A DNA stretch of 64,000 nucleotides from Fulvia fulva (taxonomy: Eukaryota; Ascomycota; Dothideomycetes; Mycosphaerellales; Mycosphaerellaceae): contig NC_063018.1 in the NCBI RefSeq assembly GCF_020509005.1, positions 3,844,001-3,908,000 of the forward strand. The letters are read 5' to 3'. A program made the translations under genes and the position numbers. Position 1 is the first letter of the stretch, and every line of letters begins with the position of its first letter. The notes below the pieces were generated by a model. The model was not told the origin of the DNA. It saw nothing but the letters and a program-made list of their open reading frames with translations, and ran no database searches. Shown here one piece after another: positions 30,517 to 41,545 of this stretch.

Positions 30517-32376
30517 TCATGGCCCGAATGTGAATGTATTCATAGGGCGATAGACCCTGCTCGGATCGTGGAATATCAAACGACGAGATGCGTGTTCGCC
30601 ATCAAGCTCGTCTGACTCGAAGGCACCATATCGTACTCGAACCTCGCCCGCCACTTGCGCCAACTGCTTCCCATTCATGTTCGATGGTAAATATCGCAAG
30701 AGCGGGACATCGAATGCTTTGGCGGTTTCGAGGGGACTTATGCTCATCGATCGGCCGAGCTTCCAGTAGTCTCTGTAGAGTAATGCTACCAGGACAACGC
30801 ATATCAAGTCAAGCGTTGCGGCGAAGACAAAGTATTTCCACCGAGTTTGGTAGGTCGGCATTTGGTCAATTCGAGTGCCCTCGGCATCATACTCAACGCG
30901 TAAGTCCTCGTCAATGTTTTCTAGCAGCGTTTCCTGATCCATAAGACTCGCAGCCTGGACAGAAGTACGAAATGCAATCTCATTAAGAAGGGCCTTGATC
31001 TTGTCGACAGGATCGATCCAACGCGGAAATTCGGACCCGTTGAAATATCCTGCTAAATTACCGATCAGTGTAGCTGTGAAAGGATTCACATCATCGTAAG
31101 TCCTATCAGAACCAACGTTTAGCGATGTCCGCATGCTTATCCAAGCCAGACTCCCGATGCCACCGAGGGTCGAGTTGGAATAACCAGGAGCTGGTAGCCA
31201 TCTCGTATTGTTGGCTATCGTCTGTACAACTGGCTCTCCAAAGTCGAATACTGTCACCGTCGAATTGTTGTGTACCTCAACGGCATATTCCGCCGTAGCA
31301 GACGCAAATATGCATCTTTTCAGCACAAATTGGCCAGTGTTGGTGGTGTCGTTGAAGTGAGTCAGCCCAATGACGACTCTGATCAGCTCCTGGCTCATGA
31401 AGTATGGCCGAGGCTCTATGGATAAAAGTGGACACGACTTTGAATCCTCGTCGCACATGTAAGGGACGGCTACTTCACTGCTGTTTAGTCTAGGCAAGTT
31501 GATCTCGACCGGTGGTTCCGAAACGCACGTGACAAGCGACATTGCGGCAGCGGTGACTGTAGCTCGACATGTCCCTGTACAGCCTGTGATGGGTGCTGGT
31601 ATGGCCGCCTGCACAACGAAATCTCGGAGGACAGACTGAAATCCTGGGTTGAAGGCGACGTAATCGAACACAGCGGAGTCGTTGATGATCGACCCTGTGA
31701 AGTCTGTGGGTATCTGGGGCGCCAGTGTTACATGGAGTACCACCTGCTCGTTGACTGACGCTTGTATGACCGTTGATGCGCTTTGGAGCAGAACGCCATC
31801 AGCAAAGACGATCGCAGCGCACAAGGTGCTCACTGCCAGCAGTCCAGAGTGTCTGTAGCCGGACAATGCGTACCAAAGATTGTTACCGGGACCTGCGGCC
31901 CAGTCCAGATGTAGCTGGCGCAAGGTACTCCCATCCATTGCTCGCAGCCACCAAGTGACGACTGCGCCTTGAAACGCCGCAAATGCGAGCAATTTGTTGC
32001 CAATGCCACTGATAACAGCCAAGTAAACGTTAGGCTTTATGTTCCAGCGCATCACAAGCTGGCCATCGGAAACAGACAGGACCACGGCGGCCGCAGGAAT
32101 GCTGAGAAAAACGAACAGCAAACAAGCTAGGCCAAGTACTGGACCCCATCGAAAGGCCGAAGATGTCCCCGTCGTGTCCAGGTTGTATGGAGGCCTGGAA
32201 CGTTCAACTTCCTGAGGAATCGGTATCCAGTGGGATCTCTTGTCGTCGAAGTCTCGCAGCTCGAGTTGTGGCTCGATTAGGTCAAGGTCAACGAAGTCGT
32301 CGGTATAAGGTGCATGCTTCCTGCGATCCTCCACGGGCGATATTGATATTGGGGAGACGGCTTCGTTTGCAACCAT
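30517..32376 (-). CDS. DUF3176-type multi-pass membrane protein
   Basis: A single exon of 619 residues from ATG 32374-32376 (MVANEAVSPISISP). A soluble N-terminus of ~75 residues precedes TM helices at 'FRWGPVLGLACLLFVFLS', 'KLLAFAAFQGAVVTWWLRA' and 'LLAVSTLCAAIVFADGVLL'. Next come a ~350-residue loop with several N-glycosylation sites and Cys, and a last helix 'YFVFAATLDLICVVLVALLY'. The order TM-TM-'DGSTLRQLHLDW'-TM-loop-TM is that of the fungal DUF3176 family. Function is unknown; it is probably at the plasma membrane. Confidence 0.8.
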   Translation of the reverse strand: MVANEAVSPISISPVEDRRKHAPYTDDFVDLDLIEPQLELRDFDDKRSHWIPIPQEVERSRPPYNLDTTGTSSAFRWGPVLGLACLLFVFLSIPAAAVVLSVSDGQLVMRWNIKPNVYLAVISGIGNKLLAFAAFQGAVVTWWLRAMDGSTLRQLHLDWAAGPGNNLWYALSGYRHSGLLAVSTLCAAIVFADGVLLQSASTVIQASVNEQVVLHVTLAPQIPTDFTGSIINDSAVFDYVAFNPGFQSVLRDFVVQAAIPAPITGCTGTCRATVTAAAMSLVTCVSEPPVEINLPRLNSSEVAVPYMCDEDSKSCPLLSIEPRPYFMSQELIRVVIGLTHFNDTTNTGQFVLKRCIFASATAEYAVEVHNNSTVTVFDFGEPVVQTIANNTRWLPAPGYSNSTLGGIGSLAWISMRTSLNVGSDRTYDDVNPFTATLIGNLAGYFNGSEFPRWIDPVDKIKALLNEIAFRTSVQAASLMDQETLLENIDEDLRVEYDAEGTRIDQMPTYQTRWKYFVFAATLDLICVVLVALLYRDYWKLGRSMSISPLETAKAFDVPLLRYLPSNMNGKQLAQVAGEVRVRYGAFESDELDGEHASRRLIFHDPSRVYRPMNTFTFGP

Positions 32377-33356
32377 TGCGGTCGTGAGCTGGAGGGATTT
32401 TAGTGAATAATGTGGTTCGTGAGGCAGACGGTCGATGTGAAGGCCAAGAGCATTTGATAAGTGTGAAAGCTGTGGTCTGCACTCACGCCAGCATTCTATT
32501 CTTGTCTCAATGCGGTCCAAGTACAAATGCCCTGTCGTGATCAGTAGCGTACAACTTGAGCATTACGAATCTGCGACTGAGCCAACCACACATCATGCCT
32601 GCAGGACTTTGAGGTTACCGTCTGATACAGTACCTTCGACTGCTGCGTTGCGGCTGCTCAACACAAAGAGAGCACAACTAGCTCGAAGCTTGGAAACGGT
32701 CGTACGCTGTGGTACTGGCGTGTCCCAACAGTAGCATTGTTCGCCTGCGAACAAAAGTGCCTGATGCTAATGCCGGCAGCTCATGTCTTGCGACTTTGCG
32801 ATCTCGAGCGTCCGTGAAGCATGGAAGTAAGCCAGCGGGCCTCATAGGTCCTCGTGAGTCCGGTGGATGGCCGCATAAGCACGCTTTGATAGCATAGCAA
32901 GCGAGAGAAAACGAGCCACCTGTCCTACAGCCACCGCAGCCAGCTCGTATTCCTGCTTTCATAAATGCTTCGAACTCTCATGCTTGCTGTCCAAGAGATC
33001 TGTGGGCCAGGACACGGAGGTCGCTCCAGCACACGTGCAGGGAAGATGGACGATGCTTGGCAAACTGCGCGTCATCGCGAGGGGCAACATCCAGGTTTAC
33101 ATGTACATGTAATGCTGCCCATGGGGTGCTTAGGCGTGCGGTGAACATCATTACGTGCTCGCTATCTCCTTCTGATCCCTCCCGATAGAGCACCCAACTG
33201 CAATCAATACCTGTCACCACACCCCCATCCAACCGCCACCACGCCTCTGCGACACGCCAACAACCACCTAGGATACTACCTCGCGACCACCGCACAGAAA
33301 CAAGCACGAGCCCGCGAACGGCGACACAGAGCAAGAGCCGTTAGACGAGAGCAGAG
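32377..33356. other. Intergenic region between divergent genes
   Basis: About 980 bases between the DUF3176 gene (minus) and the OSBP gene (plus). The minus frame just upstream of 32376 stays open for ~50 codons but has no ATG. No repeat or RNA gene was recognised. Confidence 0.4.
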
Positions 33357-34612
33357 ATGTCTGAGGAGGGCGCAGCGGTCCCAGCGGGGCAGAAGTCATC
33401 ATGGGGAAGCTTCATCAAGGTATGCAATGCCGCAAGACGAGCACAAGAGGAGTCGATTGACCATGTGTTTAGCAACTGGCCTCGTTCAACGGCGACCTCT
33501 CGACCATGACCGCACCAGCCTGGATCGTGTCCGACAAGTCACTCACCGAGTTCTCCGCGTATTGGGCTGAAATGCCCAGTCTCCTCGTTGCCCCAGCAAA
33601 AGAGCAGGACCCAGAGAAGCGTATGGCTTTGGTGCTCAAGTGGTTCTTGTCAACTCTCAAGCAGCAATACGCCAGCAGAAACGAGAAGCTCGGCAGTGAG
33701 AAGAAACCACTCAACCCTTTCCTCGGCGAGCTCTTCCTAGGCAAGTGGGAAGACCAGGCTGGCGAGACCCGGCTCGTCAGTGAGCAGGTTTCCCACCATC
33801 CACCCACCACTGCGTACAGCATCTGGAACAACCAGCACGGTGTCAGGCTACAAGGCTATAACGCACAGAAGGCCAGCTTCGGAACTACCATCAATGTTCG
33901 CCAGGTCGGCCACGCCATCTACCACATCGACCAGTTCAATGAAGACTACATCATCACACTTCCCGCTCTACACATCGAGGGTCTCATCAAAGGCGCGCCC
34001 TTTGTCGAGCTGAATAAGAGCAGTTACATCGTTTCATCATCTGGCCTCGCAGCACGAATCGACTACTCTGGTGCCGGCTGGGTATCCGGCAAGAAGAATT
34101 CGCTCAGTGCGATCATCTACCCACACGGCAAGGAGAAGAGCAAGAGCAGCGTTCTGTACAAGGCGAAGGGCAGCTGGACCGATTCATTCACCATCGAGGA
34201 CTCCCACGGTAAGGTGGTGGAGACCTACGACGCAAAGAGGGAGCCCAAGACAGAACTGCAAGTAGCGGACATCAAGGACCAAGACCCCCTCGAGACACGA
34301 CGAGCATGGAAGAAGGTGGCAGACTCGATCGCTAAGGGTGACATGAACTTGGTGTCGGTCGAGAAGAGCAAGATTGAGGAACACCAGCGTGCCCTGAGGA
34401 AGAAGGAGAAGGAGGCTGGCAAGGACTGGGAGCGGACGTTCTTCAGTCAGGCCAAGAGCCTGCCGATCTTCGAGAAGCTCATCAAAGAAGTGCCATCAGG
34501 GAGCTTGGAGCAGGATCAGACTGGTGGTATCTGGGTGTTTGATCAGGAGAAGGCCAAGAATGCCAAGCCACCGTTCAGCCAGCTGAGCACCGAGTGGAAG
34601 GATGGTCTATGA
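33357..34612 (+). CDS. KES1: Oxysterol-binding protein, Kes1/Osh4 type
   Basis: Exon 1 (33357-33419) and exon 2 (33473-34612) are joined in phase 0 across a 53-nt intron (GTATGC..TAG), giving 400 residues, close to the size of yeast Osh4. It is an ORD-only protein without PH or ankyrin domains. Landmarks: lid 'SSWGSFIKQLASFNGDLS', 'KKPLNPFLGELF', the family signature 'EQVSHHPP' (two His bind phosphoinositide headgroups), and C-terminal 'FEKLIKEVPSGSLEQDQTGG'. Known role of the family: exchange of ergosterol and PI4P between membranes at the Golgi. The gene appears intact. Confidence 0.93.
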
Positions 34613-35316
34613 GCGAGGAAACATGACGCATGACACGGCCGAGCGAGATTGAAAGACCTGATGCCCTGGGGAAGACCTTTGCATTGTATCATAGCTGGAG
34701 AGAGCGGTTGGTGGGGAGAGTACAGTACGTAGCATACCTACGAGTGATCGCTCGAGAAGAATGAACCTGTCTGACGCACTGGAAGCATTCTCAGCAGTTT
34801 GAAATCGATGATTCGTATGGAGTGGTGGAGTGGTCGCTCGACGATGTCGAGTTCGTCTGACGCGCTGGAAGCATTCTGAGCACTGTGAAATCTATGATAC
34901 GTATGGAGTGGGGAGTGATCGCTCGACGAGACCGAGCCCGAGCCCGTCTGACGCGCTGGAAGCATTCTGAGCACTGTGAAATGACAAATACGTTTGGAGT
35001 GCTCGCTCGACGACATTGGCATTGTCTGACGCGCTGGGAGCATTCTGGGCAGTTTGAGATCAGTGATACGGTTTGGAGTAGTCGCTCGACAAAATCGACA
35101 TTGTCTGACGCGCTGGAAGCATTTTGAGAAGAAGGAAGACTGTGAGACGTTTGGAGTGATCGCTCGACGAGATTGACCCTGGCTGACGCGCTGGAGGCAT
35201 TTTGAGACGAAAGAAAACAGTGAGAAGTGCGGAGTGAAGAATTATTAGGTGTCGTAGGTGGTCGGTTCTCAGGTCATGTGCCCCCCCCCCCCCCTTCACT
35301 CTCTCCTCACTCCTCC
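34613..35316. other. Intergenic gap filled largely by a minisatellite
   Basis: About 700 bases downstream of the KES1 gene. It contains the six-unit array at 34745-35234 and a C14 run at 35281-35294. No gene was seen. Confidence 0.6.
34745..35234. repeat. Minisatellite, about six units of 78-86 bp
   Basis: Units start at 34745, 34831, 34916, 35000, 35079 and 35157 with lengths 86, 85, 84, 79, 78 and 78. Each begins with tnntcgctcga, carries a near-constant tctgacgcgctggaagcatt core in the middle and ends with ttggag or tggag. The middle-to-end segments diverge, so the array is old or fast-evolving. No open frame is preserved across units. Confidence 0.85.
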
Positions 35317-35568
35317 TCACACCTTCCCCCTCACATGCGCTGGCGGGGGGCGCGCGATCAACTCGCGCCCCCAACCAGTCGCCAACAGTCCACCCCACGC
35401 TGGCACCTCCTCCCTGTTCATGGTGATATCTCCTTCTTCGGTCTGTGCGAGTTGTGCCGCGCGTGTAGCTCGTCGTGATTTTCTCTCGTTGTGCCAGGCG
35501 ACGGCCACGAAGACGACGACAACTCCGGAACACGCCGCGCCCCAGATGATATTGAAGGGTGGTGCCAT
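35317..35568 (-). CDS. Single-pass membrane microprotein
   Basis: Eighty-three residues from ATG 35566-35568. The start 'MAPPFNIIWGAACSGVVVVF' runs into a transmembrane helix of about 20 residues, then a basic stretch 'WHNERKSRRATRAAQLAQ', then a polar tail. A spliced leader is likely: a strong GTAAGT donor at 35647 and a CAG acceptor at 35587 frame a 61-nt intron 18 bases upstream of the ATG. The tail runs close to the C14 tract, so the exact C-terminus may be less certain. Not recognised; perhaps a small ER or mitochondrial membrane protein. Confidence 0.5.
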   Translation of the reverse strand: MAPPFNIIWGAACSGVVVVFVAVAWHNERKSRRATRAAQLAQTEEGDITMNREEVPAWGGLLATGWGRELIARPPPAHVRGKV

Positions 35569-36663
35569 TTTGATGTCGGCGTAGCGCTGTGGGTTGCGTG
35601 GTCAGTGATGTTGTGCGGTATGAAGGCAGTACATGAGGCGCACTTACGACTTGATGATGTTTAAATGAAAAAAAAAGAATGATTGAGTTGGTGTGGTGGT
35701 TGGTGGTGATGTGGTGGTGGTGGATGTTGGGGAAAGGAGGAGGAAGATGGAAGCGCTCTCTCGAGAATTCAAAGGCTGGCAGAGGGGGCGGAGCGGACTA
35801 TTGCTGCGCTGCGCAGGTAACAACAGTCAGTACTTGAGGAGCGGCGTTGACTGTTTGGTCAGGAGCCGTGGCCCAATATAGGAATCTATTCCCCCCATCC
35901 ATCAGCGAAATCATATCCGCAGCGACTGCTGGAAACGTGGAAGCATAGGCAGTGCACGACGCGCCCCTCGACACTGGAAGCGGCCCTTCATCTATGGAGT
36001 CACATCTTGCCAGCCACGACACTGCTGCCGCGGCGTAGCGACTGCTGGAAACGTAGAAGCGGAAGTAGTGCACGACGCGCCTCCTCTACAGCATTGCCTG
36101 GGGCGATAGTGCTCGGAGCGCACAGTCCCTTCTTGTCAGCTACGACAGTACTCCCGCAGCGTAGCAACTGCTGGAGATCTGGAAGCGAAAGCAGTGCACG
36201 ACGCGCCCTGAGGTTTCTGGTCCTGGTCCTTCCTCTCGGCCAGCTCTGGCCACGTCACTTAGCAGACCGACGGGCAGGTTCGCTCATGAGGATGGTCCCT
36301 TCGTGACTTCGTGCCCCTTTTGTGACGGCATGCCGAGAGTCAAACAGCAAGCACAACCTCCACTACAAGTGCTGCGTGTACAGCTTGGATCACGGCACGT
36401 CAACAAGTCCTGAGGTTGTTCTTGGCGCGGCTCGTCCCGTTTCCAAGTCCATTCGGGATCCGAAGGAATATACCCACCAACAGCACGACCTTCCAGGCGA
36501 ACTACCAAACGCATCATACCTGAACTCGACATCGACATGAATGAGATCGAGGCGGAGGAAGAAGGAAGTGCTTCTCGAGGAAAGGACCACCGTGTTCGCT
36601 CATCATGTCTGTGTGCATCAAATCAGTCATCCAATCATTCTGATCCAGAAGTTCATCCCATCC
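35569..36663. other. Intergenic region with a tandem array
   Basis: About 1.1 kb holding the probable promoter and leader intron (35587-35647) of the microprotein gene. It also holds the ~120-bp array at 35900-36215 (listed separately) and a purine-rich GGT/GTG stretch near 35690-35730. No protein gene was seen. Confidence 0.45.
35900..36215. repeat. Degenerate tandem array, ~120-bp unit, 2.5-3 copies
   Basis: The block 'gactgctggaaacgt' + 'gaagc' + 'agtgcacgacgcgcc' recurs at about 35921-35966, 36040-36080 and 36165-36209. A linker 'cttgYcagcYacgacaStRct' precedes the second and third copies. The unit differs from the 34.7-kb minisatellite. Confidence 0.75.
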
Positions 36664-38231
36664 TCATCCCGTCTTCTCGTCCTTGGTCTCAGTCGGTAGA
36701 GGAACATCCTTCGGCGCCGGCTGATTGAGTCGTGCTTCGATGTCTTGTGCGATCTTCTGATCAACCTCGTCCTCATCCGTGTCGTCCTCCTCAATATCCT
36801 CGCCATCGTCGTCTACCTCCTCCACCTCGCCTTTTTTGGTCTCCCTCTGCTCGTTCTCAGCCGCTTTGGCAAGGCGGACTTCTTTGCCACGTTTGTGGCA
36901 GTACCAGAAGACGAACATCAGGACTACAGTCATGTCAGCTGAGGTTCATGTATGTGAAAGATGGGAGGAAAGGACTTACTGAAGACTGCAAGCGACATCA
37001 CAACATTCGTGGTACTGGCCAAGAACGGGAACCGGACTCGTAAGAAGTTGACTGTATTCCGAAGCATGCCAGCAGCTGCACCCTCCTTGCTCAACAAACT
37101 CTTCATGCCTGGGATCGTCCGCTTCTTCTTCTTCTTCTCAGCCGCCTTCTCGCCGCTCTTGCTACTCCCAGGCTCAGTGTCAGTCTCTCCGGCGCTTGCA
37201 GTCTCCATCCTCGCCTTCAGATCACTTCCCGGCTTCTCACTCGCCGCAGCCAGTATCTCCGGCGCTAGCGTCCCACCCAGCTTCGCCGGCAAGCTCTTAA
37301 CAAGCGTCTGCACGAACGGCGGCATGCTCGCAAACTGCTTCTCCAGCGTAGGTCCCGCCTCCTTCATAAGCTTTTCCATATCGTCATATGCAGTGGGCGC
37401 GCCGTTGATGGTATCCTTCAGGACTTGTTGAAAGCGCTCGTAGATTTTGGCAGTCTCGTCGGAAAGGGCGAAGACGCGGTTGTTGATCGCGCTCATGTTC
37501 AGGTTATCCAGCAGGACGGAAACCTCCTTCTCCTGTTTCTCCTTGGTCTTCTCCCCATCGATGGTGCCATCCTCTTTGTAGACAGGCTCGGGCTGACTGT
37601 CTTTATCCTTGCGTGTCCAGGATGCAGGGAGCGAGGGGAGGGTCGGGTAGGTGGTCGGGACGTAGGAGGCGGCGTAGTCTTTCCAGGTGCGGGAGGCACT
37701 GAGGTCCTCTGTCGAGCCCTCGAGGGAGTCGTCCTTCTGCTTCTCTTCGGGAGCTGGCTCATTTGCACCATCCTTTTTGGCTGCCGGCTTCAGAGATTGC
37801 GGAATATACGATGCCCAAATCTTCTTGTCGCCAGATGACGCTGGTCTTGTGTCGTCCAGCTTGACCTGATCGTTCCAGCCCCGTGTTGCTGCTTCCGCTT
37901 CTTCCTGACTAGGCAGCTCGAAATCCTTGTTCTTCTTGGCCTTCTTTTCGCTGCTGGTTGGGCTCTCGGGTTGTGCCGCTGGTACCACATGATCGCCTTC
38001 TGTCGCAACTTTCTGTTCGCTCGATGAAGCCGGTCGCTCCTCGCCTTGGTCGGTGATCGTCGTTGCGGGTAGATCTTTCGCGACCTCGGTGGCTTGATCC
38101 TGGGACATGTGTCGCTCGAGGAACTTTTCGTCTTCGTCCTTGAGCACTGGCTCTTTCGGGTTCGTTTTCTGCAGCTGGTCTTGGTTCTTCTTTGCTCGCG
38201 CGAACGAGGACAGGTTGAAATAGGACGACAT
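36664..38231 (-). CDS. Fungal protein with one C-proximal transmembrane helix and acidic tail
   Basis: Exon 1 (36980-38231) and exon 2 (36664-36923), across a 56-nt intron (GTAAGT..TAG), give 503 residues. Residues 1-240 are Lys/Glu/Ser-rich and disordered with repeated Trp-containing motifs. Residues ~245-340 form a helical domain ('NMSAINNRVFALSDETAKIY', 'LKDTINGAPTAYDDMEKLMK', 'MPPFVQTLVKSLP'). A basic patch KKKKKR then precedes a helix ending 'TTNVVMSLAVFILMFVFWYC', completed across the intron. The tail is acidic. It looks like a conserved fungal membrane protein of unknown role, and the orientation is undetermined. The unspliced reading would cut the transmembrane segment, which supports the intron. 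Confidence 0.75.
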
Positions 38232-39510
38232 GGTGATGGCAATTTTGCGTGAGTGGCAAGACGTAGGGAAGAATAGTGTACTCACCAGCGATCCATGTCT
38301 TGAACCGCCACTTATCTGTCTGACATGTGCTACCAAAGAGCTCGCAGCAGTTACGACTGCATCGCTACGTCAGTGGCCAAAGAAGAAGGTGGGAACAAAC
38401 AGGTTGACGATAATACGGGGATGAGCGCTTCACGTGATCCGAAACACGTGGCTTCGACTTCACATCGGCCTTCGCTGTCCAGAGAACAGCCTCCATTGAG
38501 ATACTCTTGTCCTTTTCAACGACTACTTGCGAAGAAGGATCAGCGCGTGAGGCGATACAGAACTAACGACAGCAGTGGTCATGGTGGGAAGGCCTGTCAA
38601 GAGCATGGAAAGCAGCACATCAGCGAAGCTGGTTCGCGGACATCGGTCTGTGCAGCTGCTAGAATAGATGAGCAGCTCAATAGACAGCATGAACTCTGAT
38701 CCAGTCACCGTTGCGGAGGCCTATCACATCCCGCTTTGTCACAGGAGAATGTACAATGGGCACATGCCAGAAATTGGGCATGCGCTTGGGACAGTACTCA
38801 TCGGACGAAAGCATGTGGGACGGCGGGGAGCCTGTTGGGTGGCATGGAAGGCATCTCATCCGCGACGGTACTCAACTCCGAGGCACGCCATGATCTAGAA
38901 AGCTCTTCGACGGACGGCCAGCCCTTGCCATCGAATCTGGACACAGCAGCCCCACGCCGGAGGCCTCATCGTTGAAAGCATATCGCTCCATTTCACACTT
39001 TGGAGCACTTTGCTGCTCCCACAATGCTATTGTACACCTACATCAAGTCTTTGAACCCCCGGTCACGGCGTAGTTCATTGCGTGGCTTACCCTCTTCCTC
39101 TCTTTGTGGGTGCTCACTTCCAAGCCATCGGCATTGTGCCTCGAAGTCCTCGGTGGCTGGGCAAACTCTCGAAGCACAGTCCCGTGAAAGGACATGATTG
39201 CGCTTCCGAAAGGGGTGCTTCTTCCATGAGAGGCCTGCCCCGCAGCTCACACGGGCTGCAGCCTTGCACGGCTTCACTTGTGGTAAGGTAACACGTCGTC
39301 ACTTTAGCCTCACTCTTTCCAGAAACGGCTATCAGCGGCAGGGGAAGTCGCGACGCGCCCTCTCCACGCACAAGCCGCACTATTTGAGGCCCCATTTTGG
39401 TCTCACTCGCATGGTAGCAACTACACCACTTGAGTCACTGCACGCGACCACATCACAACACCACATACCACCAACAACCACCACTGACAACAGCCAGACA
39501 CCGTCACACC
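38232..39510. other. Intergenic region between divergent genes
   Basis: About 1.3 kb. The 60 bases before 39511 are rich in CA/AC, typical of a fungal leader. No repeat, RNA gene or supported frame was seen. Confidence 0.4.
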
Positions 39511-41545
39511 ATGGACGGCATCCAATTGGCGCCCGCCTGGTTTGGCGCGCCGATACCAGACGTCACAGGTAGGCTTCCACACCATGTTAGGCTTCAGTGC
39601 GACGGCGACAGCGTCGTGGGGTCACAAAGTGGCATACGCCATGGCATCATGACCGGCTGACGCGCTGCAGGACGTGATGAGGCTATTGCCGCCGGCGCTG
39701 AGCTGGAGGAACTTGGCATCAAGAGCGATCCAGACTCAGACGCCGACGACAGCGACGCAGATCGCGATCCTGATGTGAGTCACTTCACGAATATCATACC
39801 TACCATGGTACTGATCGACACTCCCGGCCTGCTGACATCCAATGATAGCCGTATAACCCACTTTCCAGCGAGGCGCGCAAAGCAGCACGTGCTGCCACCA
39901 AGACCCCGAGAGTCACTGGCGGTATCGCAGCCATCGCGAAGCCAATTCGAGCGGAGTACGACTCCGATGATGGCCGCATCATCGAACTCAAGCAGCAAGG
40001 CTACGCGGACGTCTATGTGGCAAACAAGCTGAAAGAAGAAGGCCGTATGCGATATGAGCCCAAGACAGTGGGCAGCAGATGGCTGCGTCTGCGCAAGCTC
40101 CTGGAGCGCATCGAGAACGAGAGACTGGACGATGAGTTGAGTGATTGGCACGAAGGAGAGGTAAGGACGCGTGTCATGCTCCTGCGAGATTGAGAGATAC
40201 TGACCTGCTGCAGGACGACAAGCTACACGAAGTTTGCGAGGCGGTCGAGAAGCGATATGTCACGCTCCGCGAGAATCTCGAGAAGAAGAAGTGGGAGGAC
40301 ATCCAGTCACACATGGCAGACAAGCTCGGTCGCAAGAAGTACACCGCCAATGCCTGCAAGGAGAGATACGATGATCTTCGTGCGGGCACAGCTCTGCTAC
40401 CCATCGAGCTCGACCGTGACCAAGCTGGACGTCGCAAGCTGCGGGAGGATCGCATTGCAGCTGCTAAGCAAGCACGTGCCGATGCCGAAGCTGAGGTCCG
40501 TCGCGTGGATGAGGAGAAGAAAGAGCGTGCAAATCAGAAGAAGCGTGAGCAGGCAGAGTCCAACCAGAGACGTGTCGCAGAGGCACTTCGCAAGGCCTCC
40601 GAGCGCAAGGAGCGTGCCCGCATCAAGCAAGAGCGGGAGATCAATCGCGCTCGTTTGCGTGATCGTCGCAAGGCAGTTCTTGCCATGATGCGCGCTGAGC
40701 GTGAGTGGGAGACTGCTCGCAACCGTGCTGAGAAGAAGCTTTACCAAAAGCTTACTGGCGTCGATATTGATGGCATGCCAATCCGCACCCGTCGCCAGAG
40801 CAAGTACGAGCCCGAGGAGGACGAAGCCATCGACGAGTTCGAGAGCGACGACGAGGACGAAGAAGAGCCAGAGCTCACCGACGCCGAGAGTGACGAGGAC
40901 GAAGACCAGATCCACCTCAACGACAGCGGCAGCGAAGCAGACGACGAGCAACTCGTCCAAGTCTCCTCTCGCAAAACCAACAAGCGCACCCCACGCCGCT
41001 CAACCAGAAAGAGCGCATCCAAAGCCCCCATCATCGACTCCCCCAACACCTCCCCAATCACCCCACAACAAGAAACCGCCACAGTGCGCATCGAAGTCAC
41101 CGAAGACACCCTCATCAACCCGCGCTCCATCATGTCCGACAACGAACTCGACCTCCTCCTCCACAAGCGCTCCCTCCCCAAGCGCGACTACGCCGCCGGC
41201 GAAAGCCACGCAGAAGTCGTCGCCTACCTGGCGTACTGCGACTCACAGCTCACCACCACGGAACTCGACAACCTCCTATCCCGCTTCTACCTTAAGAAGA
41301 AGGGAAAGAAGAGTGAGAAGATTTTGCTGCTGCAGGAGGCTGATGCTAAGGCTTCGCATAAGGGGAGCATGGGGTTGAGTAGTGTTGATCAGGAGTTTAT
41401 TGAGGGGTATGGTGGGTATGCGGAGCATGGGTTTGAGCATTTGGTGCAGATGGCGGAGGAGGATGAGAATGAGGAGATGCAGGGGGTTGAGGAGGAGTAT
41501 GGGGAGGAGGTTGGAGGGGGTAGGAATGATTCGATTATGGAGTGA
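39511..41545 (+). CDS. Myb/SANT-like nuclear protein with charged coiled coil
   Basis: Four exons, 39511-39568, 39671-39774, 39849-40160 and 40214-41545 (introns 102, 74 and 53 nt), encode 601 residues. Residues ~75-160 hold two SANT/Myb-like helical units: 'IIELKQQGYADVYVANKLKE' with 'VGSRWLRLRKLL', then 'DDKLHEVCEAVEKRY' to 'KKYTANACKERYDDL', a tryptophan-spaced DNA-binding-like pattern. Next is a long Arg/Lys/Glu coiled coil (~180-300), then acidic D/E-rich clusters. Near 430 lies a conserved segment 'MSDNELDLLLHKRSLPKRDY'. It is probably nuclear, with DNA or chromatin contact inferred from the fold. Introns 1-3 are needed to keep the frame open. Confidence 0.8.
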
